From Crossiella sp. S99.2 (lineage in GTDB: Bacteria; Actinomycetota; Actinomycetes; Mycobacteriales; Pseudonocardiaceae), in contig NZ_JALMDK010000002.1 in the NCBI RefSeq assembly GCF_023094165.1, forward strand, positions 757,541-821,540: DNA of 64,000 bases, given 5' to 3'. A program made the translations under genes and the position numbers. Under the pieces are notes generated by a model that was given only the letters and a program-made list of their open reading frames with translations, made no database searches and had not been told where the DNA came from. Shown piece by piece: positions 1 through 7,614 of the stretch (positions are counted from its first letter, which is position 1; every line of letters starts with the position of its first letter).

Positions 1-666
1 ACCGGTCCCACCGGTCACACGGACGACGAGTTCCCCGGAGGCCACGGCAACTTCGGCGTCGCACATGGCATCGGCGGCCCGCTGGCACTGCTGGCCCAGG
101 CCCTGCGCCGGGGCATCGCCGTGGACGGGCAGCGCCAGGCCGTCGCGACGATTTGTGCGTGGCTGGACTCCTGGCGCATGAACACCCCGAGCGGATACCG
201 GTGGCCCTACATGATCACCCGAGACGAGGCGCGTTCGACGCCGATGTACGTGCGGCACAGCGGGGCCAGCCGCCGTCCGAGTTGGTGCTACGGAACAGCG
301 GGCATCGCCCGCGCCCTGCACCTCGCCGCTCTGTCCCTCGGCGACGTCGATCGCCGCCAGATCGCCGAAGAAGCCTTGGTCAGTGCGGTGACGGACCCGG
401 AACAGGATGCGTTGATCAGCGACGCCTCGCTGTGCCACGGCTACGCCGGCCTCGCCCGAATCACCGTCGGCACCGCCGTCGACACATCGGGGCCAGCCGC
501 CTCCCGACTGCGCGCGCTGGCCACCGAGATGCTGCACCGCGCCTGGGTCCAGGCCGTTCCAGAAGGCCCTGGCTTCCTGGAAGGCGCCGCCGGAGTCGGC
601 CTAGCCGTCCTCGCCGCAGAGACCGCGTCCGCGACTGGCTGGGACACCTGCCTGCTGATCACTTGA
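1..666 (+). CDS. lanC: LanC-like lanthionine cyclase, 5' end outside window
   Basis: Zinc-dependent cyclase that adds cysteine thiols to dehydrated Ser/Thr in a lanthipeptide precursor. The frame is open from base 1, so the start lies upstream; about 221 residues remain. Visible LanC landmarks are a GGHGNFGVAHG segment near the left edge, the SWCYGTAG motif with the first zinc Cys, and the LCHGYAGL motif with the Cys-His zinc pair, followed by a glycine-rich FLEGAAGVGL repeat. It ends 30 bp before a dehydratase-like/methyltransferase fusion, the usual order in FxLD-type class I clusters. The precursor and LanB would lie to the left of the window. Family is secure; substrate unknown. Confidence 0.9.
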   Translation, partial: TGPTGHTDDEFPGGHGNFGVAHGIGGPLALLAQALRRGIAVDGQRQAVATICAWLDSWRMNTPSGYRWPYMITRDEARSTPMYVRHSGASRRPSWCYGTAGIARALHLAALSLGDVDRRQIAEEALVSAVTDPEQDALISDASLCHGYAGLARITVGTAVDTSGPAASRLRALATEMLHRAWVQAVPEGPGFLEGAAGVGLAVLAAETASATGWDTCLLIT

Positions 667-696
667 CCTGCCCGACCGAGAGGAGATTCCACGCTG

Positions 697-2793
697 ATGC
701 CGCCGGACAGCCGCTGGCACCACTACCTGGTCGAGTTCGCCGACCCGACCACCGCCGAGCACACCGCCGCGACCCTGCTCGCACCCGCCCTCGACCAGGC
801 CCAGCAGGACGGCGAACTCAACACGTGGTGGCACCTGCGCAAGACGCCCGCCTGGCGACTGCGTTACCGACAGGTCAACCCCGACACGGCCGCCGTCGAC
901 ACGCTGCTGTCCGAGCTGGAGGCCGATGGGCATCTCGCGCGCTGGGCACGCGGGATCTACGAACCCGAGACGCTCGCCTTCGGCGGCCCCGCCGGGATGG
1001 GCATCGCGCACACGCTGTTCCACCACGACAGCCGCCATTGCCTCGCCCGCGCCACGGCACCAGCCGCCTTGGGGCAGCGGGAGACCACCGTCCTACTGTT
1101 TAGCTCGATGTTGCGCGGGGCCGGGCTGGATTGGTTCGAGCAGGGCGACGTCTGGGACAAGGTGGCCGCGCTCCGGCCCACCGCCCAAGCTCCCTCCACA
1201 CGCTCTCCACACACCGAGCGGTTGAGCCAAGCCGTGCGTCGACTCATGACCACGGACACGCACAAGGTCGCCGACGTGGCACCCGACGCGGTTCCCGAGA
1301 CCTGGTGGACAGCGTTCGACACCGCAGGCCGCCAACTCGCCGAACTTGCCCGCGAAGGTCACCTCGAGCGAGGACTACGCGCGGTTCTGGCGCACCACTT
1401 CATCTTTCACGCCAACCGCGCCGGTCTATCCGGCGCCGACCAGGCCACCCTCGCCGCGCTGGCCGTCAACACCGTTTTCCACAGCACGCCTACCCGGCAG
1501 GCACCAGCCGGGACCACCTCCAACACCGTTAGGGTCCCCTCAATGACAACCACTGTCAGTGACGCTTCCACCGGCTCCGCCGACGAGTTGCGTGCCAAGC
1601 TCGCCGACCGCCTCGTCAAGGACGGCACGGTCCGCACCGACGCTGTGGAGGCCGCGTTCCGGCAGGTACCCCGCCACCTGTTCCTGCCCGACGTCCCGCT
1701 GGTCGAGGCGTACGCCGACGAGCCCGTCTACACCAAGCACGAGGGCGATGGCACCCGCATCAGCGCCGCGTCCCAGCCCAAGATCGTCGCCATGATGCTC
1801 GAACAGCTCGCTGTTCAGCCCGGCGAACGGCTGCTCGAACTCGGCGCGGCCACCGGCTACAACGCCGCCCTGATGGCCACCCTCACCGGCGCAGACGGGC
1901 GCGTCACCACGATCGACATCGACGAGGACCTCGTCGCGGGAGCCCGCGAGCACCTGGCTGCGGCCAGTATCGACAATGTCGAGGCGGTCGTCGCCGACGG
2001 CGCACTCGGCCACCCGGATACGGCGCCTTTCGACCGCGTCATCGCCACCGTCGGCGCCCACGAGGTCCCGGCTGCCTGGCTCGACCAGCTCGCACCCGGC
2101 GGACGCCTGGTGGCTCCGGTGCGCCTGCGCGGGTGCGCCTCCCGCAGCATCGTCTTCGAACGCGACCAGGACGGCTGGCGCAGCCTGGGCAGCGAGATGG
2201 CGATCTTCATGCCCCTGCGTGGCCTCGGCGACGACGCTCGCCGCGTTCTGGACCTCACCGGCACCGGGGAGGTGACGCTGCAAATCCACAAGGACAACAA
2301 CCACGCCACCGACTCGGACACCCTGGCCGGGGTCTTCGACAGCCCCGCCTGCGAGGTGTGGACCGGCGTGCACTTCGTCCCGATGGAATCCTTCGAGTGG
2401 CTGGACCTCTGGCTGGCCTGCCACCTGCCCAACCCGCTGATGCGCGTGGAGGTCGCTCCCACCGCGAAGGAAAGCGGCCTCGTGCGGCCGATGTTCCCCT
2501 CAGTGGCGATGGCCACCACCGCCGCCGACGGCAGCCTCGCCTACCTCACCATCCGCGCCGCCGACCCCGATCCGAACGGCGGCCGACGCTACGAGGTCGG
2601 CGTCATCGGCCACGGCCCCACCGCGCAGGAACTCGCCGAGCAGGTCTCGGCCGAGATCTCGACCTGGGACAAGGGCTTCCGCTCCAGCACCGTCCGCTTC
2701 GCCATTCCCAACACCGCGCCCCAGCCAGACACCAACCCCGGCTTCGTGGTCCTGGACCGACCCACCAAGCCCATGACCGTCACCTGGGAGTGA
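697..2793 (+). CDS. Fusion of LanB C-terminal-like (SpaB_C) domain and PIMT-type O-methyltransferase, FxLD system
   Basis: 698 aa. Residues 1 to about 265 resemble the small SpaB_C/thiopeptide-type elimination domain (opening HHYLVEF, then WWHLRKTPAWRLRYRQ), which removes glutamate from glutamylated Ser/Thr. Residues from about 283 are a protein-L-isoaspartate methyltransferase-type domain with SAM motif LLELGAATGYNA and the following TIDIDEDL. FxLD-type and LanS-type PIMTs methylate Asp in a lanthipeptide, which can go on to aspartimide or isoaspartate; assigning that chemistry here is inference. A Met at residue 283 (ATG 1543, preceded by AGGG) could let the methyltransferase also be made alone. 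An AGGAGA ribosome site precedes ATG 697. Confidence 0.85.
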   Translation: MPPDSRWHHYLVEFADPTTAEHTAATLLAPALDQAQQDGELNTWWHLRKTPAWRLRYRQVNPDTAAVDTLLSELEADGHLARWARGIYEPETLAFGGPAGMGIAHTLFHHDSRHCLARATAPAALGQRETTVLLFSSMLRGAGLDWFEQGDVWDKVAALRPTAQAPSTRSPHTERLSQAVRRLMTTDTHKVADVAPDAVPETWWTAFDTAGRQLAELAREGHLERGLRAVLAHHFIFHANRAGLSGADQATLAALAVNTVFHSTPTRQAPAGTTSNTVRVPSMTTTVSDASTGSADELRAKLADRLVKDGTVRTDAVEAAFRQVPRHLFLPDVPLVEAYADEPVYTKHEGDGTRISAASQPKIVAMMLEQLAVQPGERLLELGAATGYNAALMATLTGADGRVTTIDIDEDLVAGAREHLAAASIDNVEAVVADGALGHPDTAPFDRVIATVGAHEVPAAWLDQLAPGGRLVAPVRLRGCASRSIVFERDQDGWRSLGSEMAIFMPLRGLGDDARRVLDLTGTGEVTLQIHKDNNHATDSDTLAGVFDSPACEVWTGVHFVPMESFEWLDLWLACHLPNPLMRVEVAPTAKESGLVRPMFPSVAMATTAADGSLAYLTIRAADPDPNGGRRYEVGVIGHGPTAQELAEQVSAEISTWDKGFRSSTVRFAIPNTAPQPDTNPGFVVLDRPTKPMTVTWE

Positions 2794-2798
2794 CGCTC

Positions 2799-3917
2799 GT
2801 GGACCCCGCTGGCCAGTTCGCCCACCGCTTCCCGCTCGTCGCCCGCGCCCGCCCGGCCTGTCTCCCACTGGTCCGGCGGGTTGCCGGACTGTGCGACCGA
2901 GCACGCCAAGTCGAGTGCACCGGCGACCTCACCGAAGCCGCCGCCGTGCACAACAACGCGGCGCTCATCGCCTCCGACTGCGGCCGGCCCGACCTGGCCC
3001 GGCAGTGGTGCCACCAGCAGGCGAACATCTACCTGCGCGCCCGGCCCTTGGGCGCGCAGGTAGCCCGTCTCGCGCTCGAACCGATCATCAACCTCGCCCG
3101 CCTCTACATCCGCGAGGGCCGAGGCGAGCGCGCCTTCGCACTGATGGACACCCTGTTCACCTCGGTCTCCGCCCAAGCTGACGCCATCGTCGACGGCATC
3201 GAGATCCCGGCCGACCTCACGGACTCCGCCGAGACGCACCAGCACATCCGCCGCTGGCTGTGGGCAGTCCTGCTGGCCACCGGTGGCCGCGCTCTGGCCG
3301 CAGCCGGCCGCTGGACGGAGGCACGCGCTCGGCTCGATGAATACAAGGGCGTCGGGCGCCGGATGCTTGACGGTCGTCAGATCGCGGTCATCGCCCACGC
3401 CGTATCCGGAGACACCGACAACGCCCTCGCCCTCCTGGCCGACACAACACCAGGAGACCCCTGGGAGAACGCCGTGACCGCCTGCCTGACCATCCAGTGC
3501 ACGTCGGGCGACGTCGATCTAGCCACGCTCCTGAACCAGTACCGCGGACTCGACGCCTCCGCGCCAGGCTTAGCGGTCTTCCACACACGGCTCGGATTGT
3601 CTTTCATCGACGCCATCGGCACCGCCGACGATCCATCCGTGCACCAGGTCGCCCTCGATCTGATCGACCACGCCACCGCTACACGAGACGGATACGTCGC
3701 CCGCGACGTACTCGCCCACAATGGCTGCCGCGAACTGCTTACCGACTCCCAAGCACGCGAGATGTCCGACTTGGTCGACACGTGTGCGCTCGGCAGCGGC
3801 ACACTCCCTGCCCCGCTGCTGGCAGACCTCACGACAGCACTTGCCTGCGCCGAAGAAGTCATGGCACGCAACGTGAAGGCGATGTCTTCCAACGTCAACG
3901 CTCCAGCAAACTCGTAA
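2799..3917 (+). CDS. Helical repeat (TPR-like) protein of the FxLD cluster
   Basis: 372 aa, all-helical and alanine/leucine-rich. Repeats such as the NNAALIASDCGRPDLARQWC segment and the GRALAAAGRWTEARARLDEY segment read as TPR-like helix pairs. No catalytic motif or signal peptide is seen. The GTG at 2799 has a GGGAG ribosome site 8 bases upstream, inside the end of the previous gene; GTG 2790, overlapping the upstream stop as GTGA, is an alternative. The longer open frame extending back into the methyltransferase gene is a shadow. Its place between the two PIMT genes suggests a scaffold or regulator of the lanthipeptide pathway; function unknown. Confidence 0.75.
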   Translation: MDPAGQFAHRFPLVARARPACLPLVRRVAGLCDRARQVECTGDLTEAAAVHNNAALIASDCGRPDLARQWCHQQANIYLRARPLGAQVARLALEPIINLARLYIREGRGERAFALMDTLFTSVSAQADAIVDGIEIPADLTDSAETHQHIRRWLWAVLLATGGRALAAAGRWTEARARLDEYKGVGRRMLDGRQIAVIAHAVSGDTDNALALLADTTPGDPWENAVTACLTIQCTSGDVDLATLLNQYRGLDASAPGLAVFHTRLGLSFIDAIGTADDPSVHQVALDLIDHATATRDGYVARDVLAHNGCRELLTDSQAREMSDLVDTCALGSGTLPAPLLADLTTALACAEEVMARNVKAMSSNVNAPANS

Positions 3918-4037
3918 TGCTGGCCCCAATCGAAACCGTTAGACCACAACGGGTTTGGTTCCTCCGTCCGAGAAGCAGTCCGTGTCGATCATTGGCCATT
4001 ACCCGCCAACCCGACGACCGTTGACACGAAGGAAACG

Positions 4038-5258
4038 ATGCACACCACCACTACTTCGCCTGAAACGTTGCGTGCGGCAATGGTCGAGAGGATCCGGAAA
4101 GCCGGACACGCGCAGCGAAGCGAGGTCGAGCGGGTGCTGCTCGACACACCGCGGCACGAGTTCGTACCGGACGCCGACCTGGCGGTCGCCTACGACCCAT
4201 GGCAGGCGGTAGTCACCCATCGCTTCGACGACGGCCGGTCGTTGTCCTGCGCGTCGGCGCCTTGGCTGGTCGCGGCCATGCTCGACCAACTCGACGTCCA
4301 ACCGGGCAACCGCATCCTCGAGATCGGGGCGGGAACCGGGTACAACGCCAGCCTCCTCGCCCAGTTGACCGGCAGCGCGGACCTGGTGACCACCATCGAC
4401 ATCGACCCGGACGTGACCGCGAAAGCCTCACAAGCGCTGGCCGCCACTGGCTACGGCGACGTTCACGTGATCACCGGCGACGGCGGCCTCGGCTACCCCG
4501 ATCACGCCCCGTACGACCGCATGATCGCCACCGTCTCGCCTTGGGACATCCCCGCCCCGTGGTGGCAGCAACTCGCCCCCGGAGCACGGCTGGTCGCCCC
4601 GCTGCGGTGGCGCGGCCAGGGACGCAGCGTCAGCTTCATCTACACCGACGGCCGCCTAGTCTCCGACTCGCTGCACCTGTGCGGCTTCGTGTACCTCCGC
4701 GGGGAGACCGAGGGCGAGCTCAGCGGCCCGATCAACTCCGACGACACGGTCAAGCTCCACTGGGACCGCGACCAAGCCGTGGACCTCAACACGCTAAGTG
4801 GAGTACTCGACCAGCCGCCCACCACCGCCTGGTCCGGCGTCACCATTGCGCCGAACGAGGGACATGACGGGTTCTGGTTACGGCTTACCGTCACCGACCA
4901 GCGCGTATGCCGCATCAGCGCGCACCCTGACGCCGTCCCGAAGGTAGTCAACCCGATCGGCGGGTACTGGCGTCCGGCGCTGGTTGACGGCGGCTCGCTC
5001 GTCTACCTGACGGCCCGCAGGCTGGAGACCGGGGACGATGTGCACTGGGAGTTGGGTGCGATCGGTCATGGCCCGGCCGCTACCGAGCTGACCGAGCACC
5101 TGTGTGACGAGACCCGAGCCTGGTCTCCCGAACGCGATCGCTACGAGCCCAGGCTGGTCATCTACCCCGCAGACATCCCGGACAGCGAGCTTGGCCGCCC
5201 CGTGTTCGAGAAGACTCACAGCAGGTTCGTGTTCACCTACGACTGCGTCTCCGAGTGA
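4038..5258 (+). CDS. Stand-alone PIMT-type O-methyltransferase, FxLD system
   Basis: 406 aa, SAM-dependent methyltransferase homologous to the second half of the protein starting at 697. The SAM-binding motif ILEIGAGTGYNASLLAQL is followed by TTIDIDPDV, and both proteins share a C-terminal region with an LGAIGHGPAATEL or VGVIGHGPTAQEL segment that is not part of housekeeping PIMT. An AAGGAAA ribosome site lies just before ATG 4038. It lacks the SpaB_C domain. Two PIMT homologues in one cluster imply either two modified acidic residues or division of labour; this is inference. A 120-bp gap without ORFs separates it from the upstream gene, so it may have its own promoter. Confidence 0.85.
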   Translation: MHTTTTSPETLRAAMVERIRKAGHAQRSEVERVLLDTPRHEFVPDADLAVAYDPWQAVVTHRFDDGRSLSCASAPWLVAAMLDQLDVQPGNRILEIGAGTGYNASLLAQLTGSADLVTTIDIDPDVTAKASQALAATGYGDVHVITGDGGLGYPDHAPYDRMIATVSPWDIPAPWWQQLAPGARLVAPLRWRGQGRSVSFIYTDGRLVSDSLHLCGFVYLRGETEGELSGPINSDDTVKLHWDRDQAVDLNTLSGVLDQPPTTAWSGVTIAPNEGHDGFWLRLTVTDQRVCRISAHPDAVPKVVNPIGGYWRPALVDGGSLVYLTARRLETGDDVHWELGAIGHGPAATELTEHLCDETRAWSPERDRYEPRLVIYPADIPDSELGRPVFEKTHSRFVFTYDCVSE

Positions 5259-5314
5259 CCCCGACGGGGTAAGGCACCAACCGACGAGGCAGACCGTTCT
5301 GATCTCATGGGGAC

Positions 5315-5959
5315 ATGGTCAGTGCGGTGGTGTTCGACGTGGGTGAGACTCTGCTGGACGATTCACGTGAGTGGCGTGCCTGGGCCGACTGGGTGGGCGT
5401 GTCTCCTCATACGTTCTCAACCGTCCTCGGGGCTGTGACGGCGGCGGGCCGGGACAACGCCGAGACGTTCGAGTACTTCCGCCCCGGCTTTGACCTGGCC
5501 AGTGAGCGACAGTTGCGGGAAGAGGCCGGGTGCGGGGAGCAGATCGACGACAGCGATCTGTACCCGGACGTGCGGCCCAGCCTGGCGGCCCTCCGCGCTG
5601 GAGGCTTGTGGGTCGGTGTCGCCGGCAACCAGACCCCGCGAGCTGCCCAGCTGTTGCGCGCATTGGACTTGCCCGTGGACTACGTCGGCACGTCCGGCGA
5701 ATGGGGTGTGGCGAAGCCGGACCCCGGCTTCTTCAGGCGGGTGGTCGACGTCGCACCCGGCCCGGCTGACCAGATCGTTTACGTCGGTGACCACCGTGAC
5801 AACGACGTGCTGCCCGCGAAGGCGGCCGGTCTCCGTGTCGCGTTGATCCGGCGTGGCCCATGGGGATACCTCTGGGCCGACGACCCAGTGGCGAGGGAGA
5901 ACGCCGATTGGGTGATCGACTCGCTCGCCGAGCTGCCTGCCCTTCTGCTGGATCAGTAG
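5315..5959 (+). CDS. HAD-superfamily hydrolase
   Basis: 214 aa. The N-terminal VVFDVGETLLDD carries the HAD nucleophile Asp and second Asp position shifted to the usual DxGxTL form, with a helical cap at about residues 25-90. Motif II is probably GVAGNQT, motif III the Lys of WGVAKPDPGFF, and motif IV VYVGDHRDNDVLPA. This is the phosphoglycolate phosphatase/haloacid dehalogenase-like subclass, probably a small-molecule phosphatase. The start ATG falls 56 bp after the methyltransferase stop. Substrate cannot be told from sequence; it may or may not belong to the lanthipeptide cluster. Confidence 0.85.
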   Translation: MVSAVVFDVGETLLDDSREWRAWADWVGVSPHTFSTVLGAVTAAGRDNAETFEYFRPGFDLASERQLREEAGCGEQIDDSDLYPDVRPSLAALRAGGLWVGVAGNQTPRAAQLLRALDLPVDYVGTSGEWGVAKPDPGFFRRVVDVAPGPADQIVYVGDHRDNDVLPAKAAGLRVALIRRGPWGYLWADDPVARENADWVIDSLAELPALLLDQ

Positions 5960-5970
5960 CCCGGCAGTCG

Positions 5971-7248
5971 TCAACGCGCGCGAGCCCAGGCAGCCAGCTC
6001 CAACAGGCGGTCGTCTGGTGATCCGTGGGTTCGCAAGAGCGCGGACAGCGTCTGCCGAACCTGGGGGTGCTCACGAACGTGTTGGGGGGCGACCTGGCGG
6101 GCGGCTTCCAGTCCGAGGTAGGCGTCGTGGTGGTGGCCGAGGCGAAGCTGGGCGCGAGCGAGATCGATGTAGTAGTGCGAGCGTCGTTCGGCCGGGAGAT
6201 GACCTGGTGGGTGCCAGGATGCCGCTCGCTCCACCGCCGCTGGGCTGTCGCCCAGCTCGACGGCGACTGCGAGTTCGTGGATGCGTACCGACGCCGGTCC
6301 GAAGGCCGTGCCGAAGTAGACGCCTTCAGGCACCTGCCGGGTGGCTCGATGCGCTTCGCCGAGGTGATCCCACGCGGCGTCGGGCTTGCCAGCACGGCCG
6401 GCGACGACAGCGGCTCGCATGTGCAGGGCGCCGAAGGCCGCGGCGGAGGACGCCGACGCGCCGAGGTCAGCCGACAGATCGTCCGCCGCGGCCATCAGCA
6501 GCCGCGACGCCGACGCCAGGTCGCCCGTGGCGAAGAACGTCTCAGTGCGCACGTAGGCGACGGCGGCCACCAGCAGCGGATCCTCGGCTGCCAGGGCGGA
6601 CACACGCATGAGGTCGATGATCCGGGCCGACAGGTCGAGGTAGCCGAACTTGTAAGCAACGCCATCGGCTGCTCGGAAGGCGAGGGTCAGCAGCATGGCG
6701 GTGTCGCGTACACCGTGCCGGGCATCGGCGTGCGCCCGCGCCAGCTCGGAGATCAGGCCGGGCAGACGCCAAGCCATCTCGACGTAGCGCGCCTGCAGGC
6801 GGTGCTCGATCATTCCTGCGACCTCGGCCGCGAGTTCGGCGAAGGAACGGGTCGGACCGTCGTCCGGGAGATCGATGCTGTCGAGCGCCCGCCGCAGCCG
6901 CGGGATGGCGGCGTGCACAGCGTCATCACCGGAGAACACGTTGACCGGTCCCGGCTGATGATCAGCGAGAGGCACGAAGAATGAAGGACCGGGCGTGAGG
7001 AATGGTTCGAGAACGGCTGACGGATTTGTGTGCCGTTTCGTTCGCCGGAGCAGGTCGTCGAGATGATCTAGGCTGACGTCCAGTGCTGTGGCAAGGTCGG
7101 GACGTTGCCACGGTTGGGGAGACTGCACACCGCGTTCCCAACGCCCGACTGTGGTTCGGTCGACACCCAGCTTGTCGGCGAAGGTCTCTTGCGTGTAGCC
7201 AGCGGCGTGGCGGCAGTCGGCCAACGGGCTGGACGGTTGGATTGCCAT
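5971..7248 (-). CDS. XRE-family HTH regulator with TPR-like C-terminal domain
   Basis: 425 aa. Residues about 8-65 form a Cro/C1-type helix-turn-helix (ADCRHAAGYTQETFADKLGV, then TVGRWERG). The rest is a long helical, TPR-like sensor region, the architecture common in actinomycete regulators of RiPP and secondary-metabolite genes. The gene faces left and converges on the HAD gene with 11 bp between their ends; its start diverges from the STAND ATPase unit. A GGTGAGGAG ribosome site directly precedes ATG 7248. The first copy of a 37-bp dispersed motif (7319) lies about 70 bp upstream of its start, so it could be this regulator's operator; that link is inference. Confidence 0.85.
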   Translation of the reverse strand: MAIQPSSPLADCRHAAGYTQETFADKLGVDRTTVGRWERGVQSPQPWQRPDLATALDVSLDHLDDLLRRTKRHTNPSAVLEPFLTPGPSFFVPLADHQPGPVNVFSGDDAVHAAIPRLRRALDSIDLPDDGPTRSFAELAAEVAGMIEHRLQARYVEMAWRLPGLISELARAHADARHGVRDTAMLLTLAFRAADGVAYKFGYLDLSARIIDLMRVSALAAEDPLLVAAVAYVRTETFFATGDLASASRLLMAAADDLSADLGASASSAAAFGALHMRAAVVAGRAGKPDAAWDHLGEAHRATRQVPEGVYFGTAFGPASVRIHELAVAVELGDSPAAVERAASWHPPGHLPAERRSHYYIDLARAQLRLGHHHDAYLGLEAARQVAPQHVREHPQVRQTLSALLRTHGSPDDRLLELAAWARAR

Positions 7249-7318
7249 CTCCTCACCCCCTGGTGTGCGGCTGTCACGCTACCCGGCCCGGTTAGCGCAG
7301 ATCACGAGGGTCAACGCC

Positions 7319-7355
7319 GCATCAGCGCCTCATCGCCGCCCCACGTGCGCTCTGG
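7319..7355 (+). repeat. 37-bp dispersed motif, copy 1
   Basis: One of three 37-base elements of identical length (others at 10828-10864 and 15905-15941). All share the cores GCGCCTCAT near the left and CGCTCTGG at the right end, with CGCC and CA fixed between. This copy lies in the divergent region between the XRE regulator and the STAND ATPase unit, 169 bp before ATG 7525. A CGTTCGA sequence follows 28 bp after its end, resembling the CGTTGAC that follows the other copies. It could be an operator, or a small mobile repeat. Confidence 0.55.
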
Positions 7356-7524
7356 TGGCCGACGGCAGCGGGCGATCTACTGGCGTTCGACAACACCGAC
7401 ACGGCAGCGGAACTGGGGAGCCACGATTCCTGTCCGTTCAGTATCCGGCATCTGTTCTCCCGGAAATGACGCATTCCTTGGCAATGTCGCGCAACAAGAA
7501 CGCCGTGGTGAAAGCGGGATCACC

Positions 7525-7614
7525 ATGAGCACCCCCGTGACCCACCGCAAAGCCCAATTCCACATGGCGCTCCCTGTGCGCCTCGCCGTCGGCGTGCTCG
7601 GAGCACCTCGGTGA
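7525..7614 (+). CDS. Possible 29-aa leader peptide upstream of STAND ATPase
   Basis: ATG 7525 opens a 29-codon frame beginning MSTPVTHRKAQFHMALP and ending in TGA at 7612-7614, overlapping the GTG of the next gene as GTGA. The overlap suggests translational coupling. No strong ribosome site is visible and the peptide has no recognisable motif. It could be a leader that sets expression of the ATPase, or a chance frame. Confidence 0.3.
   Translation: MSTPVTHRKAQFHMALPVRLAVGVLGAPR

Noticed and set aside
2133..2798. Long in-frame extension of the 372-aa helical protein
   Set aside because: Overlaps the methyltransferase gene in another frame, Arg/Pro-rich shadow sequence without ribosome site.
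3918..4037. FxLD precursor peptide gene between the lanthipeptide genes
   Set aside because: No frame with a leader, FxLD motif and Cys/Ser/Thr-rich core in this gap; the precursor is probably left of the window.
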